Shown here piece after piece: positions 1 through 8,797 of a stretch of DNA of 64,000 nt (within the stretch, counting starts at the first letter, position 1; every line of letters begins with the position of its first letter). Source of the stretch: Tessaracoccus flavescens (GTDB lineage: Bacteria; Actinomycetota; Actinomycetes; Propionibacteriales; Propionibacteriaceae); contig NZ_CP019607.1 of the NCBI RefSeq assembly GCF_001998865.1, positions 1,612,001-1,676,000 of the forward strand, given 5' to 3'. A program made the position numbers and the translations under genes. The notes beneath the pieces were generated by a model. It was not told the DNA's origin. It saw only the letters and a list, made by a program, of their open reading frames with translations, and ran no database searches.

Positions 1-67
1 GTTTCGCTGTGCCGCAGAGGGCGGACCCCTGCCTCAGTGACTCGAGTGGTAACCCCGTGAGCGAGGG

Positions 68-712
68 TCAGTCCAGACGGAAGACCGAGGCGAAGTCATC
101 GAGGGCGGACGGGTCCCCGTCGACGCGGACGACCCCCTCCGCGACAGCCTCCTCTGGCGTGAGGTCTCCGTCGATCAGGCGCTTGATCTGAGGCGTGGCG
201 TGCAGCACCGAGGCCGGCGTTGCTGCCCCACCGACGGTGACGTCGAGGTCGGCGCCCCGGATCGTGACCGTGAGCACGATGTCGCCCATGACGAGCCCTA
301 GCTCTCGATCCATCCCGGCGGCGCGCTCTGGCCGGAAGGTCGTGCGTAGCGCCATGGCGAGCGACTCGGCTGTGACGACCTCGCCGTCGCGTGGACCTCC
401 CATGCGCGAGCTACCCCAACGGCCGAGCTCCACCAGGGTCGGCTCGAGCGCCAGTCCGTCATCGGTCAGGGTGTAGGCCGTCCCGCGCCGCGGTGTGTGC
501 ACCGGAACGCGGGTGATCAGGCCGGCCGTCTCCAACTCTTTCAAGCGGTTGGTGAGAACACTGGTAGGGATGCCGACCAGGGACGCCTCGAGGTCGGCGA
601 ACCTGTGTGGGCCGGAGAGCAGGTCCCGGACGATGAGTAGTCCCCATCGCTCGCCCAGCAACTCCAGGGCACGAGAGAGTCCGCAGTACTGTCCGTAACC
701 CCTGGCCGCCAT
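68..712 (-). CDS. HxlR-family transcriptional regulator
   Basis: Encodes a 214-residue winged-helix regulator. Residues 1-100 carry the HxlR pattern: an N-terminal Cys in GYGQYC, then the ALELLGERWGLLIVRDLL helix and a recognition region ending in a basic wing (HTPRRGTAY). Residues 110-214 look like the extra C-terminal SCP2-like domain seen in longer HxlR proteins and might bind a ligand. The gene is divergent from the broken reductase gene at 823, a common pairing, and a 9-bp inverted repeat lies between the two. It probably controls itself and that neighbour (inference). Family assignment is firm; the signal it senses is unknown. Confidence 0.88.
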   Translation of the reverse strand: MAARGYGQYCGLSRALELLGERWGLLIVRDLLSGPHRFADLEASLVGIPTSVLTNRLKELETAGLITRVPVHTPRRGTAYTLTDDGLALEPTLVELGRWGSSRMGGPRDGEVVTAESLAMALRTTFRPERAAGMDRELGLVMGDIVLTVTIRGADLDVTVGGAATPASVLHATPQIKRLIDGDLTPEEAVAEGVVRVDGDPSALDDFASVFRLD

Positions 713-731
713 GCATTGAGCCTACCAAAAG

Positions 732-767
732 ACTTTGCTTGACAAACAAGACTTCGCAAAGCAAAGT
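732..767. promoter_or_regulatory. Inverted repeat between hxlR-type gene and reductase
   Basis: ACTTTGCTT (732-740) and AAGCAAAGT (759-767) form a perfect 9-bp inverted repeat with an 18-bp spacer. A TTGACA-like hexamer lies at 739-744. The position between divergent starts at 712 and 823 fits an operator for the HxlR-type regulator. No binding data are implied. Confidence 0.45.
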
Positions 768-1234
768 GTAAATCGTCAGACCGAACCCCCGGTCTCATGA
801 CGACGAGACGAAGGACCTCATCATGCGAAAGATCACTGCCCACCTGTTCGCGTCCGTAGACGGCGTCGTTGACGACCCGTCCGTGTTCCAGTTCGACTCC
901 TTCGGCGAGCGCGAGGGCGAGCTGATGGGTCGGGCCTTGTCCGGGGTCACGGGGGCGGTGCTCGGCCGCGTCATCTACGAGCAGTGGGCCGACTAGGGTG
1001 TGTCTCCCATATGGTCGGCGGGACTCGCGGGATGCTGAACGGATGAGATCGACGGGCTCGCGGTTTCGGGTGTTCACGGATGCGCAGTGGGAGCGGATCG
1101 AGCCGTTGCTGCCCTCGTGAGTATTCGAGCCTGACGGGACCACTGGATATTGCCTCTGGGAGCCATCGATATTGACGTTGGGGGCCGCCGGTGGCGCTGG
1201 TGGGGGCCGGGGCCGTCCACCAGCGCCGGGCTGG

Positions 1235-1978
1235 TCACTTCGTGGCGGTGTGTTCTCTCATGTTGTGGGTGCCGGTGTCGATCCAGATGGTGTTGTGGAC
1301 GATGCGGTCCATGATGGCGTCGGCGTGGACTCCTCCGCCGAGGCGCTGGTGCCAGTCCTTCTTCGCGTATTGGGTGCAGAAGACGGTGGAGGTGGTGTCG
1401 TAGCGGCGCTCGAGGAGCTCCAGGAGCATGCTGCGCATGCTTTCGTCGGGTGGGTCGAGGAGCCATTCATCGATCACGAGCAGGGTGAAGGCCGCGTACT
1501 TGCGGAGGAACTTCATCTGCCCCTGTGGCTTGTCCTTGGCGAGATGCCAGGCTTCGGCGAGGTCGGGCATTCGGATGTAGTGGGCCCGGATCCGGTGGAG
1601 GCAGGCTTGTTTCGCCAGGGCGCAGCCGAGGTAGGATTTCCCGGAGCCGGTGAAGCCTTGGAACACGACGTTGTGGGAGCGTTCGATGAACGAACAGGTC
1701 GCCAGCTGCGAGATCACGCCCCTGTCCAGACCGCGTTCCTCGACGAGGTCGATCCTGCGCAGGTCCGCTGTGGGATAGCGCAGCCCAGCGCGGCGGATGA
1801 GGCCGTCGACTTTGGAGTGGGTGAAGGCTGAGTGTGCCTCGTCCACGATGATCCGGATCCGTTCCTCGAACCCGAGACCGAGCACCAAGGCCTCGTCCTG
1901 GGTCTGGATGGCCTCCAGCAGCGGGGTGGCGCCCATCTCGCGGAGTTTGCGTTTGGTCTCGACGTCCAAGCTGCTCAT
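1235..1978 (-). CDS. istB: IS21 helper ATPase IstB
   Basis: A 247-residue AAA+ ATPase that assists IstA in IS21 transposition. The Walker A motif is GFTGSGKS (about residues 107-114) and Walker B is LLVIDEWLL (about residues 168-176). Length and order match IstB proteins. The start overlaps the istA stop by 4 bp (1975-1978), the usual translational coupling of this pair. Nothing appears broken. Confidence 0.93.
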   Translation of the reverse strand: MSSLDVETKRKLREMGATPLLEAIQTQDEALVLGLGFEERIRIIVDEAHSAFTHSKVDGLIRRAGLRYPTADLRRIDLVEERGLDRGVISQLATCSFIERSHNVVFQGFTGSGKSYLGCALAKQACLHRIRAHYIRMPDLAEAWHLAKDKPQGQMKFLRKYAAFTLLVIDEWLLDPPDESMRSMLLELLERRYDTTSTVFCTQYAKKDWHQRLGGGVHADAIMDRIVHNTIWIDTGTHNMREHTATK

Positions 1979-3525
1979 CGGCTGCTCCGCTCTGCGTAGT
2001 AGTCGGCGCCGCGGACGTAGCCACCGGCATCAACGGGCTCTGGGATGGGCTGCTTGTCTTGCCCGGTGTCCAGGATCGGTCTGAGGTGGACGTAGCGAGG
2101 CGACCTGACCCCTGCGGCCAGAGCCAGCTGGCAGGCGTCCTCCACCCGGTCGGCGGAGAACCGACGCGACAGCCGCAACACCGCCAACGCCGGGTCCAGG
2201 CCCTGCTCATCAATCGCCACGGATTCGAAGATCCGGTCGATGACCGTCTGCGCTGCCGGCCCGACCCTGGCCGCCCATTCCCGGACCCGGGCGGCGTCCC
2301 AGGGCTGATACTTCTCACCGGTGGGAAGGTCGGCCTCGGCTGTGCGCCAGCCCCCGGCGGATCCCTCCGGCAGCAGCAGGTGGCTGCTCAACCGCTGAGA
2401 CCCGGCGAAGACTTCCAAGACCCGGTCAGTGATCCGCAGGTCGACCTTAGATCCAATGTGGAGATAAGGCACCGAGTAGTGGTTCTTCTCCCAGACCACG
2501 TGCCCGCTGCGTCCGACGCGGCGCCCATAGGCCCAGCGGCTGATCTCGTAGGCGACCTGGGGCAACGGTCGCAGCAGCGGCTGCTCCTCAATCGTGAACA
2601 CACTCGCCCGTGAGCCGGGACGCTTCTGGAACGGCTCAGCGTTGTAAGCCTCGACCCGGCCCTCGATCGCGGCGGCCAGTTCGGGCAGCGACGTGAACAC
2701 CTCGTCCCTGAGGGCAGCGATCACCCAGGTCGCAACATGAGCCACGGTGTTCTCGACCGAGGCCTTGTCCTTGGGTTTCCTCACGCGTCCGGGCAGCACC
2801 GCCGCCGAGTAGTGCGCAGCCATCTCCCGATACGAGTCGTTCAACACGACCTCACCCTCCCGGGGATGCTTCACCACCCCGGTCTTCAAGTTGTCCGGCA
2901 CGATCCTGGGCACCGACCCGCTGAAGGCGGTGAACATGGCCACGTGTGCCCGCAGCCACGTGTCCTGCTTCATGTCCAGCGCGGGATAGACGAACGCGAA
3001 CCGGCTGAACGGCAAACACGCCACGAACAGATAGACCTTCGAAACCTCCCCGGTGGCCGGGTTCGTCAGTTCCATCGTCGGCCCGGACCAGTCGACCTCG
3101 ACGCTCTGCCCGGCCTTGTGACCCACCCTCGAAGCCGCACCGGTGACCAGGACGTGGCGCTGGTAGGTCTTGCAGAACCGGTCATAGCCCATCGCCGGCA
3201 CCCGCTCCGCGGCGCACGAGTCGGCGTATTCGCCGTGGAGCAGTTTCAGCGTGACCCCGACCCTGGCCATCTCCCTGTGGACCTGGTCCCAGTCCGGGGA
3301 AGCGAACACCGTGTCGTGCTCACCCCGCCCCGGGAACAACAGGCGATAGACCTCGTCGTTGCTGCGCTGGGAGACGTCGTCCCACGACACCCCCGCGGTG
3401 TCGGCGGCCTCGAACACCGCCATCACGGACTTGCGCGACATCTGCTGCGACGCGGCAATCGCCCGCCCCGACAAGCCCTCGGCGCGAAGCCGCAACACCA
3501 GCTTCGCCCTGATCTTTCGTACCAT
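1975..3525 (-). CDS. istA: IS21 transposase IstA
   Basis: A 516-residue DDE transposase. The chosen ATG at 3525 (MVRKIRAKLVLRL) has AAGGAG about 8 bases upstream; an in-frame GTG at 3561 lacks such a site. The N-terminal helix-turn-helix (GLSGRAIAASQQMSRKSVMAV) is followed by the integrase core, with Asp in VEVDWSGPTMEL, Asp in RIVPDNLKTGVV, and the downstream Glu in KASVENTVAHVATWV. A beta-barrel C-terminus (HVVWEKNHYSVPYLHIGSKVDL) completes the family architecture. It looks intact and overlaps istB by 4 bp. Confidence 0.93.
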   Translation of the reverse strand: MVRKIRAKLVLRLRAEGLSGRAIAASQQMSRKSVMAVFEAADTAGVSWDDVSQRSNDEVYRLLFPGRGEHDTVFASPDWDQVHREMARVGVTLKLLHGEYADSCAAERVPAMGYDRFCKTYQRHVLVTGAASRVGHKAGQSVEVDWSGPTMELTNPATGEVSKVYLFVACLPFSRFAFVYPALDMKQDTWLRAHVAMFTAFSGSVPRIVPDNLKTGVVKHPREGEVVLNDSYREMAAHYSAAVLPGRVRKPKDKASVENTVAHVATWVIAALRDEVFTSLPELAAAIEGRVEAYNAEPFQKRPGSRASVFTIEEQPLLRPLPQVAYEISRWAYGRRVGRSGHVVWEKNHYSVPYLHIGSKVDLRITDRVLEVFAGSQRLSSHLLLPEGSAGGWRTAEADLPTGEKYQPWDAARVREWAARVGPAAQTVIDRIFESVAIDEQGLDPALAVLRLSRRFSADRVEDACQLALAAGVRSPRYVHLRPILDTGQDKQPIPEPVDAGGYVRGADYYAERSSR

Positions 3526-4541
3526 CGAAGAATCTCCTTCCGCCGCGTGCCCTATACACACGGCGGAAGGAGCCTAGAATCCAGCGGCCCCCAACCACAC
3601 CACTGCCGGCCCCCAACGAGACGATCACCACCGCCAGCCAGTGGCCCCCAAACACACGATCAACGGCCCCCAGCGACCGCTGATATTCACTCGAACTCCG
3701 GCCGTCGCGGTCACCCGTTTGGTGATAACCGGCGGGTCGTGGAGGGCATCGCGTATCGGTTCCGTACCGGGATTCCGTGGCGTGATCTTCCCCGCGAGCA
3801 GTTCGGTCCGTGGCAGACGGTATGGAAGCGGCACCGCCGATATGCCGGTGATGGCACGTGGGATCGAGTGTTGACGCAGATCCTTGCCGGGGCCGATGCC
3901 GCCGGGAAGATCGACTGGGCCGTATCGATCGATGCGACGATCGCGCGTGCCCATCAGCACGCGACGAACACCACACGCCCTGAGCAAGACACAGGGGGCG
4001 GGATCGAATCACAAGAACCTGCCCTGGCATGAGGTTGAACCGGCTGGTCACGGTATCGGCCGCTCCCGCGGCGGGTTGACCACGAAGATCCATCAGGCCG
4101 TCGACGGGCATGGCCGCCCGCTCGCGATGATCATCACCGGCGGGCAGCGCAACGACGGCGCGATGCTGACCGAGGTGCTCGCCCAGATCCACGTTCCCCG
4201 ACTCGGCCGTGGCCGGCCACGCACACGCCCGGATGCTGTGCTTGCGGACCGCGCTTATGCGACCGGCGTGATTCGCGGCGAGCTGCGACGACGGGCCATC
4301 AAGGCGGTGATCCCCGACAAGCGCGACCAGGCCGCCGCCCGCAAACGTCGCGGCAGCCGAGGAGGCCGCCCGCCCGCGCACGATGCCGAGGCATACAAGG
4401 GAAGGAACGTCGTCGAACGGTTCTTCGCCCTCGCCAAGCAATGGCGCGGCATCGCCACCCGCTACGACAAACTCGCGATCACCTACCGCGCCGGCATCAC
4501 CCTCTGCGCCATCCTCACCTGGCTACGCGTATGACGATCGG

Positions 4542-4880
4542 TCACGCAACAGTAAGGACGCGGTGCGGGATCCATCCCTCACGGCCACCAGAGTTCCGAC
4601 ACCAGGACCAGCCGCTCTCGGCATCGTCCTCAATGACATCGACGCTCTCGCCCGCGACAGCCGGCAGCTCAGTCGTGTCGTATGCGACGCGACAGGTGCC
4701 GACGGAGCCGTCGATATCGAGGTGACGCCCGGGCACCCATCCCGTCCCCCGTGATGCTGTCACGAATATGAAAGCGGGCCACTCCGTGTCCCAATCTCCG
4801 ACCTGAACAACATCCCCGGGCTTGATCGCCAACGGTGCGCGGTCTGGGATTTCATGATCAGCAGTCAACACGTATCGCAC
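4542..4880 (-). CDS. SH3-domain passenger protein of the IS5 element
   Basis: A 112-residue protein with two SH3-like repeats: residues about 18-58 (IKPGDVVQVGDWDTEWPAFI...GWVPGRHLDI) and 74-112 (VAGESVDVIEDDAESGWSWC...EGWIPHRVLTV). The start is GTG, preceded by GGGAGAA. It lies within the element, between the transposase stop (4534) and the right repeat, on the opposite strand, and is not required by any known IS5 mechanism. It has no signal peptide, membrane span or catalytic motif. A regulatory, binding or addiction role is possible, but none can be read from the sequence. Confidence 0.7.
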   Translation of the reverse strand: MRYVLTADHEIPDRAPLAIKPGDVVQVGDWDTEWPAFIFVTASRGTGWVPGRHLDIDGSVGTCRVAYDTTELPAVAGESVDVIEDDAESGWSWCRNSGGREGWIPHRVLTVA

Positions 4881-5306
4881 AACGTCGATTCTCCCATCAG
4901 CACAGGGCCCTCACCGCCTATGGGAGACACACCCTAGTGGCCGAAGCACAACGACGACTTCGGGCTGGTCATCAACCCGTTCGAGAAGTTCGTGCCCTCC
5001 ACCACCCTGGAGGGGCCACTCGCCTGGGAGAACTCAAAGCTGATCGAGGGAGATCTCCTCGATTTCGTGCGCGAACTGCGGGGGCAGGACGGCGGCGACG
5101 TCATCGTCTGCGGCATCTCGGTGATCGCCCAGCTGCTGGACGCCGATCTTCTGGACGCTCTGACCTTGACGGTGCACCCGGTGTTCGTGGGCAAGGGTCG
5201 CCGCATCTTCGATGCGCTGGAGGCTCCCTTGCGCCTCGAACTTCTGGAAAGCGAGAGCACTTCCCTCGGCAACGCCTTCCTGACCTATCGTCGCCGACAG
5301 GGCTGA

Positions 5307-6484
5307 ATGGGATAGCCGGTGCTCAGGACGGGCGACGAGCCCGATTTCAGGCGTCTTCCTGACGGTCGGATCACGGTGTCTGAGCCGTCCGGTGCCGGAA
5401 TCCCAGAGGTTCGGCTGTGGCGCCAGCTGAGCCGGCGGGCTGAAGGACCTCCCCAAGTAAGCTGTCGGGCGATTGCGCGACCCACTCCGTGGTCTCCCTG
5501 ACCACCGCAGGTCGCCCTCCTCGCTCCCCCTTTCCGGCAAGTCACAACCGAACCATGCCTTCGGTCTGGATGGCGACCATTCCGAGGCTGGTTGCCGGGT
5601 GCGGGGAGCCTGGCAGGTCGCGGCATTCTTCGCAAGAGGCGGTTTTGGCTGTGAGTTGTGTCACGCTTCCCGGAGGCTGCGCTTGGGACCAGCCCCTCAA
5701 GGAGCCGTCAGTAGATCCTGCGCGCTTCCAGTAGGTGCCTAGGGTCAGGGGGCGCAGTTCAAAGTCTGTCGAGGAAACGTTCTCTAGGTCGAGCCTGAAT
5801 TCGACCCGCAGCCGCAGGTTGTGAGGCTCCAGGGGTCGGTTGGCCGGACCAGGCCTATGGGATCACTGACGGTCGGTGTAGTCGTGACGTTCCACGTGGA
5901 ACCCATCGAGAAACCTGCATGTCGATAAAACTGTAGGCCGACATACCTTTTTACCAATGTGCGGTTCCGGTGAGGTGATCCGGCGTGTGGAGCGTCAGGG
6001 CGCGCGTGTGACGGCCCGAACTTAGCGCCCGGGTCCGAGACGCGGGTGGGTGTATCACTGAGCGCGGGCAGACCTTAGGCTCCCTATCCCTGGTGCTCCT
6101 GGTCCGGGCCAGCGTCAGATGGTTAAGGAAGACGTGTTGGCGGCCTCCCTGATGGGCAGGCCGGCTACAAGCAGGCCGACCTCCGCCACTGCTTGGCCGC
6201 GCCCCCGGGCACCCACCTTCTCCAGCGTGCTCATCGCTCTGTCTCGCTCACGGACTCAACGCAGGCACTGCACGAAAGTAGATGCTGCCGCGCTTCCACC
6301 AGCGACCAGGAGACGGCGATACCCACTGGTGACGGCCGCAGCGAGACTGCTGTCGCCGGAGAATTGCGGTTGTGGATGGCGAACACATCGTTAGCCTCAT
6401 GGCGTACTTGAGGGATTGGCGCTACCGCTTCGTGTCGCGTGCGCGTTGTTCGGTAGAGTTTCAGACGACCACGAGGAGGGTTCA
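5307..6484. other. 1.2-kb stretch without a recognisable gene before parA
   Basis: No frame gives a family-like protein; the short open frames here are arginine- and serine-rich shadows. In many actinobacteria rsmG, jag and yidC precede parA, but no trace of them is visible, so gene order appears rearranged. The only clear signal is a ParB-site-like palindrome at 5889-5902. The stretch 5930-5960 (cgataaaactgtaggccgacatacctttttaccaatg) is locally AT-rich. Confidence 0.5.
5889..5902. promoter_or_regulatory. parS-like palindrome
   Basis: GTTCCACGTGGAAC is a perfect 14-bp palindrome. It differs from the canonical parS core GTTTCACGTGAAAC by one symmetric change in each half, and it lies about 600 bp upstream of parA. 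It may be a weaker ParB site or a chance E-box-like palindrome. Confidence 0.45.
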
Positions 6485-7456
6485 ATGGCGTTGTTCTTTC
6501 GGAAGCGGAAGCCTCGTATCGACGAGGAGGAGCCGTGGAAGGACCACAGCAGCGTTTCACGTGAAACGCTAGGTCAGCCCAGGCGTGCGGCGTCGGAGTC
6601 CAGCGTTGAGGACGAGTACGGCGATGAGATCATCGAGCCGAGCACCCTCAACCGCGTGCAACTCCCCCGACCCAAGCAACCACGCATCATCGTGGTGGCC
6701 AACCAGAAGGGCGGCGTGGGCAAGACCACCACGACGGTGAACATCGCCACCGCGCTGGCCCTCGGCGGACTGAATGTCCTGGTCGTCGACAACGACCCTC
6801 AGGGCAATGCATCGACCGCACTGGGCGTCGATCACTCCCCCGGTACGAAGGGCACCTACGAGGTGCTCATGGACCGCGTCGGGATCATCGAATATGCTCA
6901 GCCCTCGCCGCACTCTCCGAACCTCCACGTGCTCCCGGCGGCGATCGACCTTTCCGCGGCCGAGCTGGAGTTGGTCAACGAGCGCGGTCGCGAGCACCGG
7001 ATGCGCGACGCCATCATCACCTATATCGAGGAGTCCGGCGTCGACTACGTCTTCTTCGATTGCCCGCCCTCGTTGGGCCTGCTCACGTTGAACGCCCTCG
7101 TTGCGGCGACCGAGATCCTCGTGCCGATCCAAGCCGAGTACTACGCCCTAGAGGGCGTCACGCAGCTGATGCGGACGATCAACCGTGTGAAGGGCAACTT
7201 GAACGACGACCTGGAGTTGAGCACCATCCTGCTCACCATGTTCGACTCACGAACGAACCTCTCCCGTGAGGTCGCCGACGAGGTGCGGAAGCACTTCAGT
7301 GAGCAGACACTGAACAACGAGATCCCGCGATCGGTGAAGATCGCGGAAGCGCCAAGCTTTGGACTGCCGGTGATCACGTATCAACCCAAGTCAATCGGCG
7401 CCCTTGCGTACCAGGCCGCCGCCGAAGAGATCGCCAACCGTGGAGCGGAGGACTGA
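6485..7456 (+). CDS. parA: Chromosome partitioning ATPase ParA (Soj)
   Basis: A 323-residue Walker-type ATPase that moves ParB-parS complexes on the nucleoid. The ATG at 6485 follows GGAGG; an earlier in-frame start at 6416 has no such site. Residues 1-65 form a charged N-terminal extension. The deviant Walker A motif KGGVGKT is at about 75-81, with VVDNDPQGN (Walker A') and VFFDCPPSLGLLTLNAL (Walker B) after it. The C-terminal region TYQPKSIGALAYQAAAEEI is normal for the family. A parS site lies inside codons 24-28. parB follows after 2 bp, so the two are co-transcribed. Confidence 0.97.
   Translation: MALFFRKRKPRIDEEEPWKDHSSVSRETLGQPRRAASESSVEDEYGDEIIEPSTLNRVQLPRPKQPRIIVVANQKGGVGKTTTTVNIATALALGGLNVLVVDNDPQGNASTALGVDHSPGTKGTYEVLMDRVGIIEYAQPSPHSPNLHVLPAAIDLSAAELELVNERGREHRMRDAIITYIEESGVDYVFFDCPPSLGLLTLNALVAATEILVPIQAEYYALEGVTQLMRTINRVKGNLNDDLELSTILLTMFDSRTNLSREVADEVRKHFSEQTLNNEIPRSVKIAEAPSFGLPVITYQPKSIGALAYQAAAEEIANRGAED
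6554..6567. promoter_or_regulatory. parS: parS site within parA
   Basis: GTTTCACGTGAAAC matches the canonical parS core exactly, and the flanks extend the symmetry (AGC...GCT). It is translated as VSRET inside the parA reading frame. ParB should nucleate here. Placement of parS inside parA or its neighbours near the origin is common in actinobacteria. Confidence 0.92.
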
Positions 7457-7458
7457 GC

Positions 7459-8346
7459 GTGGCAACCAAGCAGAGTGGACTCGGACGAGGTCTAGGCGAC
7501 CTTTTCGCGCGGACGGACGAGGATGAGAGCCAGCCACTGAAGGACGGCTCGACCTTCGCCGAGATCCGGGTGGAGCAGATCGTTCCGAACCCGCATCAGC
7601 CGCGAACCGTCTTTGATGAGGACGATCTCGAGGAGTTGTCGGCCTCCATTGCGGAGTTCGGCGTGCTCCAGCCCGTCGTGGTGCGGAAGGCCGGTCGGAA
7701 CAAGTTTGAGCTGATCATGGGGGAACGCAGGCTGCGCGCCTCCAAGATGGCCGGAAGGGCATCCATTCCGGCCATCGTGCGCGGTACGGAGGACAGCGCC
7801 CTGCTCCGCGATGCGCTGCTGGAGAACCTGCACCGTGCGAACCTCAACCCCATTGAGGAGGCACAGGCCTACAGCCAGCTGCTGTCGGACTTCGAGTGCA
7901 CCAAGGAGGAACTCTCCTCGAAGCTCCATCGCTCGCGCCCACAGGTGTCCAACACCCTGCGGCTGCTGAACCTTTCGCCGAGGGTACAGGCGAAGGTGGC
8001 GGCGGGCGTGCTGAGCGCCGGCCATGCGCGGGCGCTGCTCGGGCTCGAGTCTGCCGAAGCGCAGGAACACCTGGCGGATCGCATTGTCGCCGAGGGCCTT
8101 TCCGTGCGCTCGACCGAGGAGATCGTGGCGCTGGGCAGGGGAGGAGGGGAACGGAAGAGCTCTGTGCAGCGGGGGCCACGGCTCCCGAGTGACCGCGAGC
8201 GCGAGATCTCTTCGCAGTTGAGTGACCACTTCGACACCCGCGTGAAGGTCAACATCGGTCGGAACAAGGGCAAGATCACCATCGAGTTCGCCTCCGGCGA
8301 CGATCTGGACCGCATCATGGCGATTCTGGATGGCAAAACCATCTAA
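7459..8346 (+). CDS. parB: Chromosome partitioning protein ParB (Spo0J)
   Basis: A 295-residue CTPase/DNA-binding protein that loads at parS. The N-terminus (SGLGRGLGDLF) binds ParA. The N-terminal nuclease-like CTP domain spans about 35-125, with the conserved ENLHRANLNPIEEA stretch near 119-132. It is followed by the helix-turn-helix (LSSKLHRSRPQVSNTLRLLNL) and a C-terminal dimerisation domain. The GTG start, 2 bp after parA, is preceded by GGAGCGGAGGA. No defects are visible. Confidence 0.97.
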   Translation: MATKQSGLGRGLGDLFARTDEDESQPLKDGSTFAEIRVEQIVPNPHQPRTVFDEDDLEELSASIAEFGVLQPVVVRKAGRNKFELIMGERRLRASKMAGRASIPAIVRGTEDSALLRDALLENLHRANLNPIEEAQAYSQLLSDFECTKEELSSKLHRSRPQVSNTLRLLNLSPRVQAKVAAGVLSAGHARALLGLESAEAQEHLADRIVAEGLSVRSTEEIVALGRGGGERKSSVQRGPRLPSDREREISSQLSDHFDTRVKVNIGRNKGKITIEFASGDDLDRIMAILDGKTI

Positions 8347-8410
8347 CGACTTACCCACATAACAATACACCGATATATCGACAAATAGATTTGATGTGGA
8401 ACGAGGGACT

Positions 8411-8797
8411 GTGACCGAGGAAGTACGTAGTCAGGAGCCGATCGTCGACCGTGAGGACATTCCTGGCGTCCGCTCCGCGTTGCTGAGGTACCGAGTGATG
8501 GCCTATGTGGTGGGCATCCTGCTGGTCGTGCTGATCTGCGTGGGACTCCCGCTCAAGTACATCTGGAGTGTGGACAAGGTCGTCGTCTGGACCGGTATCC
8601 CGCACGGCTGGCTGTACATGATCCTCCTGATCACGGCCTACGACCTCGGACGCCGAGTCGGATGGTCGATCAAGTGGTTCATCGCGATCATGCTGGCGGG
8701 CACGGTCCCGTTCCTGTCCTTCGTGGCGGAGCACTTCGCGACGAAGAACGTCCGGGCAACGCTGGCTCGCTCGGAGGCTGTCGCCGAGCAGGCCTGA
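8411..8797 (+). CDS. DUF3817 integral membrane protein
   Basis: About 128 residues from the GTG at 8411, chosen because GAGG lies just upstream; an in-frame GTG at 8396 is the alternative. There are three hydrophobic segments: about 28-50 (VMAYVVGILLVVLICVGL), 63-82 (GWLYMILLITAYDL) and 88-110 (SIKWFIAIMLAGTVPFLSFVAE). The arrangement RVMAYVVG...GIPHGWLYM...VPFLSFVAEH matches the DUF3817 family, often found near actinobacterial chromosome-maintenance genes. Its function is not established. Confidence 0.8.
   Translation: MTEEVRSQEPIVDREDIPGVRSALLRYRVMAYVVGILLVVLICVGLPLKYIWSVDKVVVWTGIPHGWLYMILLITAYDLGRRVGWSIKWFIAIMLAGTVPFLSFVAEHFATKNVRATLARSEAVAEQA

Larger units (their letters stand above)
1118..3689. 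mobile_element. IS21-family element (istA/istB)
   Basis: A complete 2572-bp element begins TG at 1118 and ends CA at 3689, flanked by CTCG at 1114-1117 and 3690-3693 (4-bp target duplication). Its leftward coding strand carries istA and istB with overlapping ends. Both ends hold several copies of a motif around TTGGGGGCC: near 1175-1215 on the left and four complementary copies between about 3580 and 3675 on the right. Multiple terminal repeats are typical of IS21 elements and serve as transposase binding sites. The element sits inside the IS5-family transposase gene, so it arrived later. Confidence 0.9.
1043..4534 (+). pseudogene. IS5-family transposase, interrupted by IS21
   Basis: The N-terminal part (1043-1117) reads MRSTGSRFRVFTDAQWERIEPLLPS. 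Deleting the IS21 element and one CTCG copy joins it in frame to SNSGRRGHPFGDNRRVVEG... at 3690. The usual IS5 domain order follows, with YRFRTGIPWRDLP and the first catalytic Asp in AVSIDATIARAHQHA. The frame then ends at TGA 4030-4032, and the rest (GIGRSRGGLTTKIHQAVDG..., ending at 4534) is in the next frame. Some IS5 subgroups make transposase by ribosomal frameshifting, so the shift near 3975-4030 may be natural. The IS21 insertion alone inactivates this copy. Confidence 0.85.
997..4933. mobile_element. IS5-family element with passenger gene, split by IS21
   Basis: Perfect 15-bp terminal inverted repeats (GGTGTGTCTCCCATA at 997-1011 and its complement ending at 4933) are flanked by CTAG at 993-996 and 4934-4937, read as a 4-bp target duplication. 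Without the nested IS21 element the unit is about 1.36 kb. It holds a DDE transposase on the plus strand and an oppositely oriented SH3-domain passenger gene before the right end. IS5-family members are known to favour CTAG-like targets. The exact repeat ends could shift by one or two bases because the duplication and the repeat share C and G residues. Confidence 0.85.
823..5306 (+). pseudogene. RibD C-terminal/DHFR-like reductase gene split by an IS element
   Basis: The 5' part (823-996) starts with ATG after an AAGGA ribosome site and reads 57 residues typical of the family (MRKITAHLFASVDGVVDDP...RVIYEQWAD). It stops at TAG 994-996, next to the left end of the IS5-family element. The 3' part resumes at 4938 (WPKHNDDFG...) and runs to TGA at 5304-5306, ending in VFVGKGRRIF...FLTYRRRQG. 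Removing the element and one target copy gives GAC TAG TGG, so the rejoined frame still has a stop where Tyr or a similar residue would be expected. The gene was therefore already broken before insertion or has changed since. Proteins of this family reduce pterin- or pyrimidine-like substrates with NADPH; this copy should be inactive. Confidence 0.85.

Noticed and set aside
2737..4032. 431-codon plus-strand frame across istA and the IS5 transposase
   Set aside because: Only the part after 3690 is real transposase; the earlier part is antisense to istA and unlike any protein family.
5285..5742. Several overlapping frames of 60-170 codons after the reductase gene
   Set aside because: They lack ribosome sites and protein-like composition, and none resembles rsmG, jag or other expected parA neighbours.
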